This document shows, piece after piece, positions 46,369 through 58,637 of a stretch of DNA of 64,000 nt. The DNA is from Jacaranda mimosifolia (Eukaryota; Streptophyta; Magnoliopsida; Lamiales; Bignoniaceae), in assembly GCA_018894105.1 (NCBI GenBank), contig CM032119.1:14773246-14837245 (forward strand), read 5' to 3'. Made by a program: the position numbers and the translations under genes. Numbering within the stretch: the stretch's first letter is position 1; each line of letters starts with the position of its first letter. The notes under the pieces were generated by a model that had not been told where the DNA came from, did no database searches, and saw only the letters and a program-made list of their open reading frames with translations.

Positions 46369-46893
46369 TCAATTCATACCCAAACAAATGGTATCAAATC
46401 TAGCGCAAGAATTATCAAAGGTAGCAGAGGTAATTGCCTGCAAAAACCCCTAAAAACTGATCCTCCCATCTCTATCGGTGTTGGTTTCCCTAATTATCCC
46501 GGTCAGCTCCTCAGCCGTCAGTGCATGGCCGAGCTTAGCCATGGAGTGAACTAGCTCTGCTGCCGTGATATATCCATTCCCATCTCTATCAAACATCTTG
46601 AATAGGTGCATCAACTGTTCCTCCGTGTATGGAGACTTCGCCGGCAGGAGTTTCGGTGCCACCAGAGCAACGAACTCAGAGAACTCCACCAAACTATTGC
46701 TGTTGGTGTCGAATTTCTAGATCAGCGCCTCGAGCTGATTAGGGCTCGGCTTCAAGCAGAGGGAATGCAAAAGCAAGCCGAGCTCCAGCTTCATGAGGCT
46801 ACCATCGTTGTTTATATCGAACAATTGGAAGATTTCTCGCAACTCAGCTAACTGCTCGTTGTCTAACCTTACGGCAAGTTCTTTACTGCTCAT
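46369..46893 (-). pseudogene. Calmodulin-like (CML15/16/18-type) gene with two nonsense codons
   Basis: From the ATG at 46893 the minus strand reads MSSKELAVRLDNEQLAELRE, with four EF-hand positions. Loop 1 DINNDGSLMKLE is canonical. Loop 2 DTNSNSLVEFSE has lost the glycine at position 6. Loop 3 DRDGNGYITAAE is canonical. Loop 4 NTDRDGRISF starts with N and lacks the final E. A TAG falls where the family has a glutamine (LEALI then KFDTN, about 46717). A second TAG replaces the glutamate that ends loop 4 (about 46458). Beyond it the reading stays homologous (FLQAITSATFDNSC) to TGA at 46369. The gene is intronless like its relatives. CMLs are calcium sensors; with these stops only a one-EF-hand peptide could be made. 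The frame is otherwise intact, so the loss is recent, or a sequencing error would have to occur twice. Confidence 0.88.
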
Positions 46894-47300
46894 CCCTAGC
46901 GCATGTGTGTGTTTTGTTGATGAAAACTTTGAATATTCTTGGTCCTTTTCGTTTCCCTGATTGTTGAATACTGTGGGTGTATGTGTCAAATGGGCTCCTC
47001 TCTTTTGCAGTTGTCCCTCAGAAAAACCTGCAACTTGCTCCTCTCTTCTTCTGCACTAAATATGCAGACACGCGGGGTTTTGATTTCTTGAAGCAGAAGC
47101 TCATCTAAGAAATTCCTAAAACTCTGTTATCTTCTTGCTCAGTTGAAATTCTGTCTTTCACTTTGTTGGGTTTTTGTTAATGATCCACCACTTTCGAGGG
47201 GTCACCCGAATTGCTGGTAATTCTTTGAATAGAGCTAATCATTCGGATCTAATTGAATTATTTTTTTCTTATGGAGAAAAATAGCAAATGAGAACCCCAT
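46894..47300 (-). promoter_or_regulatory. Upstream region of the CML pseudogene
   Basis: The frame stays open upstream of the chosen ATG to another ATG at 46989, but family members begin near the ATG at 46893. No certain TATA box was picked. Confidence 0.35.
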
Positions 47301-48813
47301 TTTGTCTGTAATTTGACAACACATAGTGGATAGAGACTTTATTCTTTAATTCTTCGAATAATGATTGGTTTAGGTACTTAATTTCGTTTGGTTTAGGTAC
47401 TGAATTTCATTTTTTTGTCTTTCCTAATTCAGTTTGGTGGCGCATTTACTAAGTTCCAACAGCATACTACTGGTTTTTATTTTTTTGGTGGGGGTGTGGG
47501 GGGAGGGGGGTTGTTTCTTAAAGAGTCAAATAGACAAATAGACCCAACCCATTGAAGGCCAATTAAATTTTTTTTGGCTCTTATGATGTATTCTTAATGC
47601 TTTCGAGGGTAACCATAAATTCAATCAAAATTTTGTAGATTTAGTTACATTAACTTTCTTTCAGACAGGGTAATGTTAGCATTTGTTGCCCGGAATTTTG
47701 AAAGATTTTTATTAGAATTCATTGTTTGGAGTGATGAAGACCATTGACATATCTATGTTCTTAAAGAAGTCATTATATGATTTGAATGGTATAAAAGCAA
47801 TGAATTTTACTGATTTGAAAGAGTATATAATTTTGGTTAATTTATGTAAAAGTATCTTACATAATGCAAAAAAAAAATAGTAAAAGTTTGAAAGGTTCAA
47901 ATTTTTTTGGAAGAATTAGTAAAATAAAGCGAACAAAAGGAATATAGAGTAAATGACGCAAAAGGGGGAAAAGGAAAGATCGGCACAAATGGTAGGAATT
48001 GCATGAAACGAAGCACCTGGCTCTGGTGGAAAGCGACCGTGGGTAAGACTTCGTCAACCGTTGCATTTAAATTTGCAAATCACCAGCCCCTATCGAATGT
48101 TTATCATGGAGTGGCCCTCCACTTTTTGCTTTTCCCCATTGCGCAGATCCATGTCTCCAAGACTTGCAAGTAGCCTAGTTAGCAGTTACATATTACTTTT
48201 ATTTCAAATTTATTAAAAAATTCTTCACTCATATTTTCATTTGAACATTTTATATAAAATTTTAATTTTTAAAAAATCATCTTTTGAGAAATAATAAGAG
48301 GGACTAAAATAACTTTGAAATCACCAATTTTAAGGGCAATAATGTATAACGGAAAATCCTCAAACCATTTCTAAGATTTGGCATCAAATTAAGTAATAAA
48401 CTTAAATATGGAACCGAGAGTTTAGATAAGCTACGGTAGGGGTTGATATTTAGGTGGAAATCTGGATAAAATGTGAATCGAGCAAGGTCAGGGATCTCCT
48501 TGAGCTAGTAGTGTAAATGTCTATTGAATCTATAATCAAAAGAGAGTACGTTAGGCTTGCCACAATAGCTTTGGGCTAAAATCTTTTGATGTTTAAGTCA
48601 AGTTGAGCAAATAGAGGGTAAGAAGGAATGTCAAAAGGGCAAAGCGAGTAGTAAATATGAATATGTAGCATTTATGAGAAGGGGTATTTATAGGAAGCCC
48701 CAATCTTGAGAGTAGGAGGTCAAAATGACCACTGGCCCCCATCGCAAGGTACAACTTCCATCAGGTTTAGGGGGTACCTGATTTCTTTTATGACATAAAA
48801 TCTGAAGGAGACT
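47301..48813. other. No gene recognised; LTR-like pieces near 48400-48810
   Basis: Mostly AT-rich. A GGGTATTTATAGGAAGCC phrase at about 48684 resembles the TATA region of a gypsy LTR. No boundaries were found. Confidence 0.4.
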
Positions 48814-50762
48814 TGTCACACCTTAATTTGGGAGATGATATGGCAATGCTCCCAAGCTAAAGGACCAGAAACATTAAGCCGCGGGGATCGTAATATACTA
48901 AAATTCATAAAATAGTATCATGAAACTTCAAAAGCATCGCAGTGGAAGGCAATTCAAATTCTCAAACTTCAAAATAAAAAACAACTATTTTTAGGAATCT
49001 ATCATAACTTTTACGATCCTTTGAAAATTATCTCTAACAATAAACAAATATTTCTAAGTAATAACTTAAACTTTAATCGAAAAAAGGAACATCTTAATAC
49101 CTTAACACCAATCCCAAAATTGACACCCTCTTTGTTATCTAATGAGACCTTCGCAAAAATGGTTAGACAATGGTATGAACAGCACTTCGCCTAGTAAATA
49201 GTTTCTCAATCTTCTATTGAATTTGGGCAAGTTACACAAGTAATACACAAATAAGACTTAAGAAAAGTCATGTATATCTCTTGCTTAAGTAAAACAAAAT
49301 CACGAACTTTTAATCGTAAAACAGTTTTGAAAAGACATATAATATATAATAACCTTTTGTGTTAAATCGGGCTACAATCAGAAAATCATTATCATACTCT
49401 CAAAGAACATATATGTAGTATATGATCACTTTTCACAATAGCACATGCATTAAATCAAGAAATTAGACTTCATGCATCAAAAATATATTTTCAAAAACTT
49501 TCTTTTTTTGGAACTTTCAAACTTAACAGAACATATAATTCATTTCATTTTACTTAACTGTGTTATTGAACTTTAGTGTTCTAGTTACTACTATAACTAC
49601 ATAGTATGATCAGAGATTTGCTACTATAACCTATAGCAAGGTCAGAAAGTTTACTACTTTAACCCCGTAGTATGGTCTAGAAATTTGTTACTATAATCTG
49701 ATAGCATGGTTAGAAATTTATTACTTTAACCCTATAGCACAGCCCAGAAATTTAATACTTTAACCTAGTAGCATGATCTAAAAATTTGCTACTTTAACCC
49801 GGTAGTACAGTCCACAAATTTTGCTACTTCAACACAGTAGCATGATTAGAAGTCACCCAATCTTCAGAGCACAATCGTTGGTTAACTTCTTATTTAGAAA
49901 ATAATTTCTCTTATCCTTTTTATCAGAAAATAAATTTTTTTATCTTTGTAGAAAAAATAAGATCACATGATAGGCTTTATTTATTAGAGATATTAACATA
50001 GTATGCTCAAATCCATTTTTGTACCAAAAAAAGAATCATTTATACAGAAAACCTATGCATCTATTTGGAAGAAATATTTTTACGAGAAATAGAAGGCAGA
50101 AACTACTTACACATTTCAAATTTCTTTTTGCTTAATATACGGGTTGGTCTAGATTACCTAAATCCTACACACAGATAAATTATGATAAATTAAAACCTAA
50201 ATATACTTATACGAACCAAGAATTAACTAAAGGTGTGAATACCACCTCAAGAATACAAATAACTTGATCCTCAGGCTCTTTATTTTCTCATTTGTGGTGT
50301 TTCTCATCTAGGATAGATTTTGTAGAGAAACTTAGGTTGTTTCTAGTGAATTCCCGCATGAAAAGAAGGCGAAACAATAAAATGTATTTTAGAGTTTTGT
50401 ACCACCTATATATATGGGGTTTTAGTAAACTAATATGACTAGATATCTGGTGCGGGTCAAAAACTATCAGGATAAGCTTTTAAAACGATGGGAAAACCTC
50501 CAAAATGATTCCATTATCTACAAATCCTAAAACTAAACAAAAATTAATAATAATTTTTGCCATATTTAATTAGTTAGCATGGACTTGAACACACAAAAAT
50601 ACAAATACAATTTACGGGCTTCTTTTATACCAGTTATGGGCTTAACAACTAGAAATAAATTAAATAATTTAGATTGTTTAATACGAAATTGAATTTATTT
50701 ATATTAGTTGTTGTCTTAATCATAATTTAAAATCAATTAAATAGATTGGGTCAGGTATTACA
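48814..50762 (+). mobile_element. Solo LTR (1.95 kb) of a Ty3-gypsy-like element
   Basis: It starts TGTCACACCTTAATTTGGGA and ends GGTCAGGTATTACA. The ends match those of the block at 2016-5389 read in the opposite direction (TGTCACACCC... to ...GGGGCATTACA). No internal gag or pol is present. The flanks AGACT and TCTTC do not match, so a target duplication cannot be shown. Confidence 0.6.
49588..49857. repeat. 34-bp minisatellite inside the solo LTR
   Basis: The unit GCTACTTTAACCCTATAGCA plus AGCCCAGAAATTT recurs at 49588, 49621, 49654, 49688, 49721, 49755, 49789 and 49824, spaced 33-35 bp. The eight copies are substantially diverged. Confidence 0.9.
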
Positions 50763-50939
50763 TCTTCATAACTTAATTGCGCCTATGTTTAAGCATTCTC
50801 AACCAAATCTTAGAAAAAAAAAAGATATAATAAGTCAAATTTACTGCTAAGAATCAAATCATAATTAGTCTTCTTTCTTACCCATTATTAAATTACTTTG
50901 TAAACCATCAAGGAACTAGTTTTAAATCTATTATCCAGT

Positions 50940-51221
50940 AAAATTTCATCACTAATATAAATATATATATATATATATGCAAAAAATCCAAACTATAATA
51001 TGTATCATATGGTTGCCTTGAGAACCATGGTCCTGAAGCAACATATGAACTAATTATTATCCAAGGGCGTTTAAGAACCTAAAATTTCATCACTAATATA
51101 AATATATATATATATATGCAAAAAATCCAAACTATAATATGTATCATATGGTTGCCTTGAGAACCATGGTGCGGAAGCAACATATGAACTAATTATTATC
51201 CAAGGGCATTTAAGAACCTAA
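50940..51221. repeat. 141-bp tandem duplication
   Basis: AAAATTTCATCACTAATATA at 50940 recurs at 51081. The whole 141-bp unit repeats, with a shorter TA tract and a few substitutions in the second copy (GGTCCTGAAG against GGTGCGGAAG). Confidence 0.92.
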
Positions 51222-52901
51222 AAAGAACAAACTGGACAGACTTGAAGCCACCACATCGGAATCTTCCCCTTTTTCTTTTTATATATTTTTTTATTTTTTC
51301 GAAATTGATGAAAGTAATAAATACTAAAATAATATTAGCCAAATTGAAACCTTGGCAGGACATTAATCTAAATAGTATTTCAAATTGCTTATTCATTTTT
51401 TGGCCAAGTTGTCTTCCACAATTACCTCTGTAAAATCCTAATGATCCAATATTTTTTAATTATTAAAATACTCATATAAATTTGATGGATGTTTTTAGGA
51501 TATTAATTGAGATAATATTTATTTATTTTAATATTTTTTTATTATACTAATGTTAATTTAATAAGAATCATATTAATAAAGAAAATGGGGTTATTACATT
51601 CTCCCTTCCTTAGAAAATGTTTCGTGCTAGAAACTTAATACTAATGTATATATGTGTCACAACATTGTTAAAAAAAAAATAAAAAAATTGTCACAATATT
51701 GTTGCTTGCCTCAACATCCTACTTTGTCAAAGCAAACACCGTTTTATTGTTCTCTTTTTGTTGCCAATTTGTATTCCTACTTGAGTCCGTCCACTCTTGT
51801 GATTTAAACAATTTCTCACATGGCATCTACATTCAAAACATGCGTTGGCTTTCTAGTGACACTCACCAGGATATCTCCTATTACAACATTTACATCATAT
51901 TGAAACTTTTCGTGTCCATTGGCTTTTTTATCATCACCGTCTTCTCCTAAGTGCTTTCTATGACAATGACTCCCTAATTTTTGAATTTGCCTGATTTGAT
52001 AGAAGTTGCCTTTTGTTGGCTGGACGAGCTAGCTATCACATTATTGGCCTTGGCACAAGGGTTTTCTGACTCCCAGGTCTCTTCAACTTATTATCATCTA
52101 GACACATTTTGGTAATATGCTCATAATATTCTCTCTAGTGATTCGATTGACTTGATTCTTGTGACATTGGAAAGCTAAGAAGAACAACCAAAACTTTTAT
52201 GTTGGTGTCATAGTTTTGATTCGGTAACATAGGGGACAAAAATTGGGTGCAATTGGCAATAGTGGTAGGAAGACATAATTTCCTAAAGTGGTATTGGAAT
52301 CCTACGAAATAGCAAAGAAGTGTGGAGCGAATTGACTCAAGCACATCCTGTAGCTTCTAATGATATATTTCTTACAATAAAGGGGCAGGTGAGAAGGAGA
52401 ACCCACTATTAAAGTAGCTATGAACATAGTAAAGTACCCTAAGGGAGGCGACATAATATTGTCCTTTCATGAAGGAAGAATAAACTCATATTTATCAAGA
52501 ACGCAAATTATACGCCTTAAAATATCTTACTCCTTTGATGAAAGTGAGCAAGGTATCTCAACAACATTAGGAAATTGCCATCAACAATAGAAGCATTCCT
52601 GAACCCCTCCTCTATCTTCTCCAAACTTAGAATTGGACTCAAGTGAAATAGATGACTTAAAGACCAAAGGCTAACTCATGCACTCTTGAAGTGGGACTTT
52701 ACAAACTAAAGCTAAACTAGATGATGCACTTGAAGATAGGCTCACAAACTCAAAAAATGCTGCGACATCGCAACGATGACAATCTCACGAACCTGAACAA
52801 TTTTGGCATGACCATGACTGCTTAAGGCAGCGCAAGCTGCGGTGGCTACCCCTACTGGTGATGCCCTACATATGTTGGCCCTAGGGTTGAATGTGAGCAA
52901 G
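51222..52901. other. Probable decayed gypsy sequence, no gene recognised
   Basis: GGGGTTATTACATTCTCCCT at about 51590 looks like an LTR end followed by the CTCCCTTCCTTAGAAAATGT phrase seen in plant gypsy elements. No gag or pol domain could be read in 51700-52900. Confidence 0.35.
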
Positions 52902-55900
52902 TACTACAACAAAAATGGCCTTTTCTTATAATTTTTTTTAGTACGACATGAAAGGTGTTCCAAAAAGCTACTTTTGCTACTGGTTATTTGCTACAACCAT
53001 ATTTCATTACAAGTAACAATAATTTGGTAAAAAATGTTCAATGTACCAAAAATATTAAGAAACTACATCTGAATTATATTGTGGGAATACATCTAGATTT
53101 TGAACTAAATATTTCACCACAACTCAAATCAATTACCATAAGCCCTAACTCCCAATTTTGTCAATATCCCCATAACCATGATTGTCGCCCTGTTGCCTCT
53201 CCCTTCACTAGTCACATAGATTTGGAGCTTCGGACGTCAACCAATGTCAATCACTAAGAAGCACTTTTTTAGGTTCACTATTCTTTCTCTCTCTTTGTAC
53301 GCCACTCTCTCTTTATCATATTCCTTCTACATATAAAATATCTAGGGCTTAAATTTATACCTAAAGCCCACACATACGTGCACAAAAAGAATCCACAATC
53401 ACACAAGTAATTGATTACTTTTTTCTTGAATGCTAATTTTTTAGTTTTTTTTACCATTTTTTGTAATATAGCTTTCAGTTGAAGCTGATTCTTTTCATCA
53501 AGTTACCTATTTTAGAATTGTCTATGGTGAGAAATGATGGCCTCTCTTTTGATTGACTTGCTTGATTTTATTTTTTCATTCATTTGATTAATTTCCCAAT
53601 CTGTGAAGTTAAATCATGTCGTTTGTGCTGCTTAAAAGTGTTCTATTGTATTTAATTGGTTAGAAGCATGATAGATATTGTTTGCTTTCAATTCTTCTAT
53701 TGTGTATAACTAGTTGAAACTAATAGATTAGGTTTGGTATATGGGGATAACCTTAATCGTATATCATAAATAGTATTTTTTGAAAGATCACCATGAAGTA
53801 AGTGTCAACTTTCTTTTGACATGAGTGATAGTTTAGGAGAAATGAGATATCTGAAATTGAATTATTAGCAAAGCTTTTGCTTGGTTTTTGAGTTATGCTT
53901 CACTCTGTTTGTGACCACTGATGTAATTTTAACTTGTCAAATAGCATTTTTGATGTTAGAGAAAGCATTGTATAGATTGTCATCATATTTATGTATATGC
54001 CTATATAGTTAGGATTTAAGAAAGAAGTATTGTGTGAAAATTTAGAGTTCCATTTAGTGAGTACTTGAAGGAAGTCATAAAACTTATATTTTTAGTAAAA
54101 TCTTTTTTATACCCTTGCTTGCAATTTAGATTCAAGAAGTCCATTTAAAATTCATGGCCTTTTGTGGGCGATGTGAAACTTGGTGTCAATATTCTTGTAT
54201 TGAATCTTACTATTGATTTAATTCTTTTCCTTTTTTCTTTCCAACTAATGTGCCGATTTTGGTTCAATAAATGAGGAATGATGTTGCTAAGATGCAATTT
54301 AGATATGGATATAAAATGCCATGGATGTTTTGGCTTGGTGGTACGTCAATTAATATTTTGACTTGCTACACATAAATACTGGAATATTAGGCATGTTTTG
54401 GCTTTTTGCATTAATTATTAACTAGGTCCTTTTTCTTAAAAAAGTTCATGCATTCCATGTGTATTTATTGATTTTGCATTTTGTTAGATTAAATGGTATG
54501 AATTTAATCAGATGGAATCTTAGAATTGTCTAGCTTATTGGTAAAACATACGTAATACTGCTACAGCTAACAATCATTGTTATTAGTCCTTGAGAACTTG
54601 TTAGAAACATATGTTAGAAGCTTTGAAAATACAAACTTTGGATAGATTATGCTAATTAAACGTTTAGAGTTTTTAACTTGATATGCTCATTAAATTTCTA
54701 AATGTATGATTTATTTTTCTTCCTCTAAGATGCTGAATGTTGCAAAAATTTTTTGTTGGTGATGAGTGTGATTAACATGTACGGACTACGAACAACTCTA
54801 AAAGTTTCAAGCAACAAGATTATATGAAAATGCTAGGAGTAGGTTTGTTGCACAATCATAACTATTCATGAAAAATAAATCTTTGTAGAGTTTATTTTCC
54901 ATATCTTATATTTCTTTTTATTAATATATTTGTTCTAAAATATGAAGTTATAATGATTTTAAATATTGAATAGAAGCGTCCTCAATTGGTCAAGCACAAT
55001 CCTGCAATTGGACTTTTAAATGTTTAAGGATGTTTAATGCCTTATCTATTGATAAAAGTAATTTATTATAATTCCAAAAAAAGTCATTATTTTCTTTTCT
55101 TAGACCTTTCCTATCCATCTACAGTTAGCTAATAGGAACAAGGTTAATTAAATTTTATAGGAAGCTTTGCGAGTTTCTCTATAGTCTTATGAAAGTATAG
55201 AATTTAATTAGTGGTATTGCCAATATTTGATAGTTTGTCTACTATAAAACATGAGTGCAATAAAGAAGGGGAGCACAAAACTAGAATTTCAAGTTCAACA
55301 ATTGTAGGAATGAATTGTGTTGATGCTAGAAGCTAAGGTTGCCCAAGCTTGAGAAATGACAGTTTAAATTCAAATTGGATTTCATTCTCGTTTACAAGTA
55401 AGATCTTATTTGAGTCATAAGTTTTTTGTCCTAACTATAATTTCTAAACTTTTCTTTTTTTGTTTATTGTCTTTGTATTTCCTATCAACTTTGCAAGTTC
55501 CCGTGTGTCATCATTCTTCTATTTCTATTCCCATTGCACCTAATGCTTATAGGAGAATCATTATTATTCCAAATGTGATATATAATAGGATGTTATAATC
55601 TAAGTCTTTGGATGGTAAATATGAGTTATTTGATAAAGTTGAGGGGAGACTAATAATATGATTTCGAGTGTGTCGTCTTTGGAGTTATGTTTAGAGCTTG
55701 AGTTTCTTGTAAGAGGATATATACTTGAAATCTGAGATCCATGGTAGATTTATCAAGAGTGATAAGCCTTCTATGAAACTAAACTAACTCAATTGTCAAT
55801 GTCTCGTACTAGTTCTATATGATAAGTCAATGGTTAAGATGCAAGTTTTATCAATTTGCATAAACACAAGTTCAAAAGGAAACCTTCTTTGTTACAACCA

Positions 55901-56610
55901 TTTTGAGGAATATACTACTACGAAAGTACTTGCTATGAATGTGTGTGGCAGGAAATATCCAAATTCAAAATAAAACCTTATATATAGTCAAATAGGCAAC
56001 CATGAATGTGTGGTAGGAAATATCCAAATTTAAAATAAAACCTTACATATAGTCAAATAGGCAACCGGTATGATATTGCTTTATGTTGTTGTAGCCCACA
56101 AAGATAGACAACCCATGCTCTTTAAGTCAATTTTTCCTTGAATTTTTTGACTAATTTTATCTAACAATTTGTACAGTAGAACTACGAAAGAAATTTCACT
56201 CAAAATGCTAGTGTGTTATACCCCTTTAATTTTCATGATTTTTTATACATGACATTCATGCTTTCATAATTTAGTTTATTTGTTGATATAAATCATAAAC
56301 ATGACACACTTTATTGTATAATTAGAATGCTACTATCTATTCTCTATGTTATATTTGGATGTTAATTTGTTCATATGATATTTAGATTTACTCAGTTAGG
56401 ACACTGTTCTAACAATCTAATATTTGTCTTGAAAAAATTATAATTTCATCTATTTATTATTTATTTAGTTTTTTTGTAGGTTATGGAGATGTAAAGACAA
56501 AATTTCCACATGCTATGGCCATCTTTATAAAACTAGATAGTTGGACATTTAGTTTTTTTTGTCAATGATGATATATTCCAAACATAATTTACTCTCAACT
56601 TTTTATACTC
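52902..56610 (+). mobile_element. Truncated CACTA relative of the element at 21209-25450
   Basis: The left end TACTACAACAAAAATGGCCT resembles the CACTACAACCAAAAACACCT terminus of the other element. TTTTGCTACTGG and TTTGCTACAACC follow. Near the right, TTATGGAGATGTAAAGACAA and TTTTTTTGTCAATGATGATA (56480-56575) match TCATGGGGATGTAAATAGGA and TTTTTTGTCAATAAAAATGT at 24713-24800. The GTAGTG right end is missing. No transposase is encoded. Confidence 0.6.
55935..56066. repeat. 66-bp tandem duplication
   Basis: ATGAATGTGTGTGGCAGGAA to AGTCAAATAGGCAACC at 55935-56001 repeats at 56002-56066 with four or five differences, including a 2-base deletion. Confidence 0.9.
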
Positions 56611-56999
56611 CAAGAGAAATTTTATTGACTTTAAAGAGTTAGAATAAAATCTCAAGGAATAAAGCAAAGTTAAAAAAAAAAAAAAAAAACACTAGCCAAA
56701 CTTTAAAGAGTACACCTTGAGAACTCATTCAGTATTGCTAACAAACTTTGTTAAACTTGCCAAACTTTATCTAAGTATTTAGATGAATACAAAGCACATG
56801 ACGTCTCGTATAATCTACCAAACAAGAAGACTCGTAGATCTTTGACTTAGTTAAAAGTTGAATTGTTTGAAATTGCCATAATAAAGATTAGAAAATGATT
56901 TAGTAAAATTACTTAAATGAGGCAATGTAAAACTAAGATTGACTTTATTATATATTTTTAACATGAAAATAAAATTTCAAATTGAAATATCGGGAGCTT
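56611..56999. other. AT-rich stretch, nothing recognised
   Basis: It contains a poly-A run at 56672-56690 and no coding region or clear repeat. Confidence 0.5.
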
Positions 57000-57335
57000 A
57001 ATGATATGAGAAATTAAGACCTCAAAGGAAAAAAAGTAAAAATTAAATAAAATGATCAATTAAATAAATAATAAATAAAGTAAAAACCCAGTGAGCCTAA
57101 TTAATTAGCCCACTAAAATGGACACCTAAACCTAGGTGGGCAAAGTCCATCAAGCTCTTCATCGCAATAAATACCAAACTCCAATGTCAAAAGGGACACT
57201 AGAAATCACCTATAAAGAAATCTAGAGCTCTAACCCTAGGCACATGCGTTCCAAGACAAGAACACTTAAAAAATTGCTAACTTTCAAAAAAGACCTTAAC
57301 TCAATTTCTGAACAACATTCGTTTATTAAATTAAA
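57000..57335 (+). mobile_element. Gypsy LTR fragment homologous to 16495-16618 plus 30751-30945
   Basis: Ordered matches include CAAAGGAAAAAAAGTAAAAA, AGCCTAATTAATTAGCCCAC, ATAAATACCAAACT and GACCTTAACTCAATTTCTGA, ending ACAACATTCG. This uninterrupted copy is what reveals that the copia at 16619-30750 sits in a gypsy LTR. Confidence 0.6.
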
Positions 57336-57899
57336 AATTATATGATACTTATTCTTTAATTTTACATTATTTATTATTTTTATACTGAAACTATTTAATC
57401 ATTAAATTACCAAACAGAACAACACGTTAGAATTACTTTAATTAATAAATCTAATCTAACCAAAGCACTTGTTGTTCAATACTTATAAGTTATTTAACAT
57501 ACTAAAATAAGGGGAAATAAGAAAAATAAAAAACATATGTATATAAATTAATATTAAGAATTAAAAATTAAAATATGTAAAAATACTTTGACATTTTGTA
57601 TAAATTTAATAAATATATAAGAGAAGAAAAGGACAACATAAGAAACATAGTGTTTTCAATTTTCATATACTAAAAAACAAGGGTAACATGGACAATAGAC
57701 ATGCCAAAAATATATTTTCAAGTTGCAAAATGTGCGAGCAAACTACATTACCTAACAAAGAAAATTGGAGTATTTTGTCGTGCAAATTTGATTGTATATA
57801 CCTCATGTGAGAAATGTAAATATGCATTTAATTTAAGTCGTTGAATTTGAAATATAAAATCATAGCATTTCTTTTTTATGATTGGTTGGAAACATAATA
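57336..57899. other. AT-rich stretch between two LTR-like blocks
   Basis: No coding region was recognised. It separates the LTR fragment above from the LTR of the gypsy element below. Confidence 0.5.
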
Positions 57900-58598
57900 A
57901 AGTACAGTTAGCTAACTACCTATATGAGGCCCTCTTGCTGGTGGACTTTGATTGTATGTTTGATAATGAAGAATTTCGACCTCCACTGGACCTGATCGAC
58001 ATCTCTCAATATACCGCCCCGAATGAATGCTCAAAGGGTCAAGTCTCACCTTAATCCGACTTCCCGATGCTTGAAGCATTCAACCTCACAATAGATGACA
58101 ATCATTAATACCTACAGGGTGCCATACATCATATTTTCATCCCATTATTGCTTGGCTACGCCACTTATAGTCAGGACCAAAGTTGTCAGACGACAACAGA
58201 GAGAGTACGTACCTTTACCTATCATATCAGTCTGCAAGATGATCTACTTTATCTATTCCAATCGACTATTTTAACTTTTTAGGGAAACCCTTCATTGGGA
58301 TCCAACAGGAGCAAGATTAAGAAAGCACTATCGGGTCTCCCTACAAATAAGTCCCAAGATACCCTCTGAAAAGTACACTCTCATTTTACATTCTGCTCTG
58401 GCTAAATGTTCCTTTCACACTCTCTCTAGTTTACTAACTTAAGCTTTAGAGGGTTTAGCTGAGGGTACGTCGGCAAGCCTAACAGGCATCTTTGGGTGTA
58501 GGTTCGACCTCTGCGCCCACTGAAAAACTTGAGTTCAACCTCATAAACACTCTCCTTCACCATATTCACCTTCCACAAAATTTTTACCACATCATTTT
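57900..58598 (+). mobile_element. Probable 5' LTR of a Tat-type Ty3-gypsy element
   Basis: The stretch is richer in GC than its left flank. It contains CTAACTTAAGCTTTAGAGGG, then GTACGTCGGCAAGCCTAACAG, a degenerate version of a phrase usual near the 3' end of Tat LTRs. It runs into the primer-site-like sequence at 58599. The left end was not located. Confidence 0.55.
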
Positions 58599-58616
58599 TG
58601 GTGCCGTCTGTGGGAA
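58599..58616 (+). other. Primer-site region of the gypsy element
   Basis: TGGTGCCGTCTGTGGGAA matches the TGGCGCCGTCTGTGGGAA motif that follows the LTR of many plant Tat-type gypsy elements. Confidence 0.65.
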
Positions 58617-58637
58617 TGAAGCCTATAACTTGAGAAA

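Noticed and set aside
49588..49857. Regular spacing could suggest a CRISPR-like array
   Set aside because: The units are contiguous diverged tandem copies without unique spacers, in plant nuclear DNA inside an LTR.
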